Source: Chloroflexota bacterium (GTDB lineage Bacteria > Chloroflexota > Chloroflexia > QHBQ01 > JADMIH01). Taken from it: DNA of 7,701 bases. The position numbers were made by a program, and so were the translations under genes. How positions within the stretch are numbered: position 1 is the first letter of the stretch; every line of letters starts with the position of its first letter. Shown here one piece after another: positions 7,698-7,701 of the stretch. The stretch lies in contig JADMIH010000178.1 in assembly GCA_015478675.1 (NCBI GenBank), forward strand, positions 1-7,701, given 5' to 3'. Below the pieces are notes generated by a model, which was not told the origin of the DNA, ran no database searches, and saw nothing but the letters and a program-made list of their open reading frames with translations.

Positions 7698-7701
7698 ATA
7701 A

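Overview
The window carries six protein-coding genes, five on the + strand and one on the - strand. They are mostly housekeeping or regulatory, at moderately high GC. I see no rRNA, tRNA, CRISPR array, transposase or phage gene. The style of the DegS-type kinase, the subtype of the metallo-hydrolase and the dispersed CCCTCTCCC hairpin repeat suggest a Chloroflexota bacterium, possibly Ktedonobacteria-like. That assignment rests on recall of protein style, not on a search.

Layout. Positions 1-299 hold no gene. They contain a two-copy hairpin repeat (11-110), a perfect DnaA-box 9-mer (176-184) and a good sigma70-like promoter (186-214). Next come a UlaG/UPF0173-like metallo-beta-lactamase-fold protein (300-950, TTG start), an unrecognised 106-residue protein (1059-1379) and CTP synthase pyrG (1438-3117). 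These three are co-directional with gaps of 108 and 58 nt, so one transcript is likely. The gap before pyrG holds a 14-bp hairpin with an alternative pairing close to the pyrG ribosome binding site. A multi-pass membrane protein with a soluble C-terminal domain follows (3222-4844); its promoter -10 lies 6 nt before the ATG, suggesting a leaderless mRNA. It converges on a minus-strand AI-2E/PerM-family permease (4917-6140). A divergent intergenic region of about 270 nt then leads to a soluble DegS-type sensor histidine kinase (6410-7570), whose promoter contains an operator-like inverted repeat. The last 130 nt contain no gene and end in a promoter-like sequence.

How the genes fit together. 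Only pyrG has a firmly assignable metabolic role, UTP to CTP. The kinase should phosphorylate a NarL/DegU-type response regulator, but none is in the window. The two membrane proteins have family-level assignments only. I found no convincing new multi-gene system. The best leads are the altered metal ligands of the metallo-hydrolase, the pyrG leader hairpin, the leaderless membrane gene and the operator-like repeat before the kinase.
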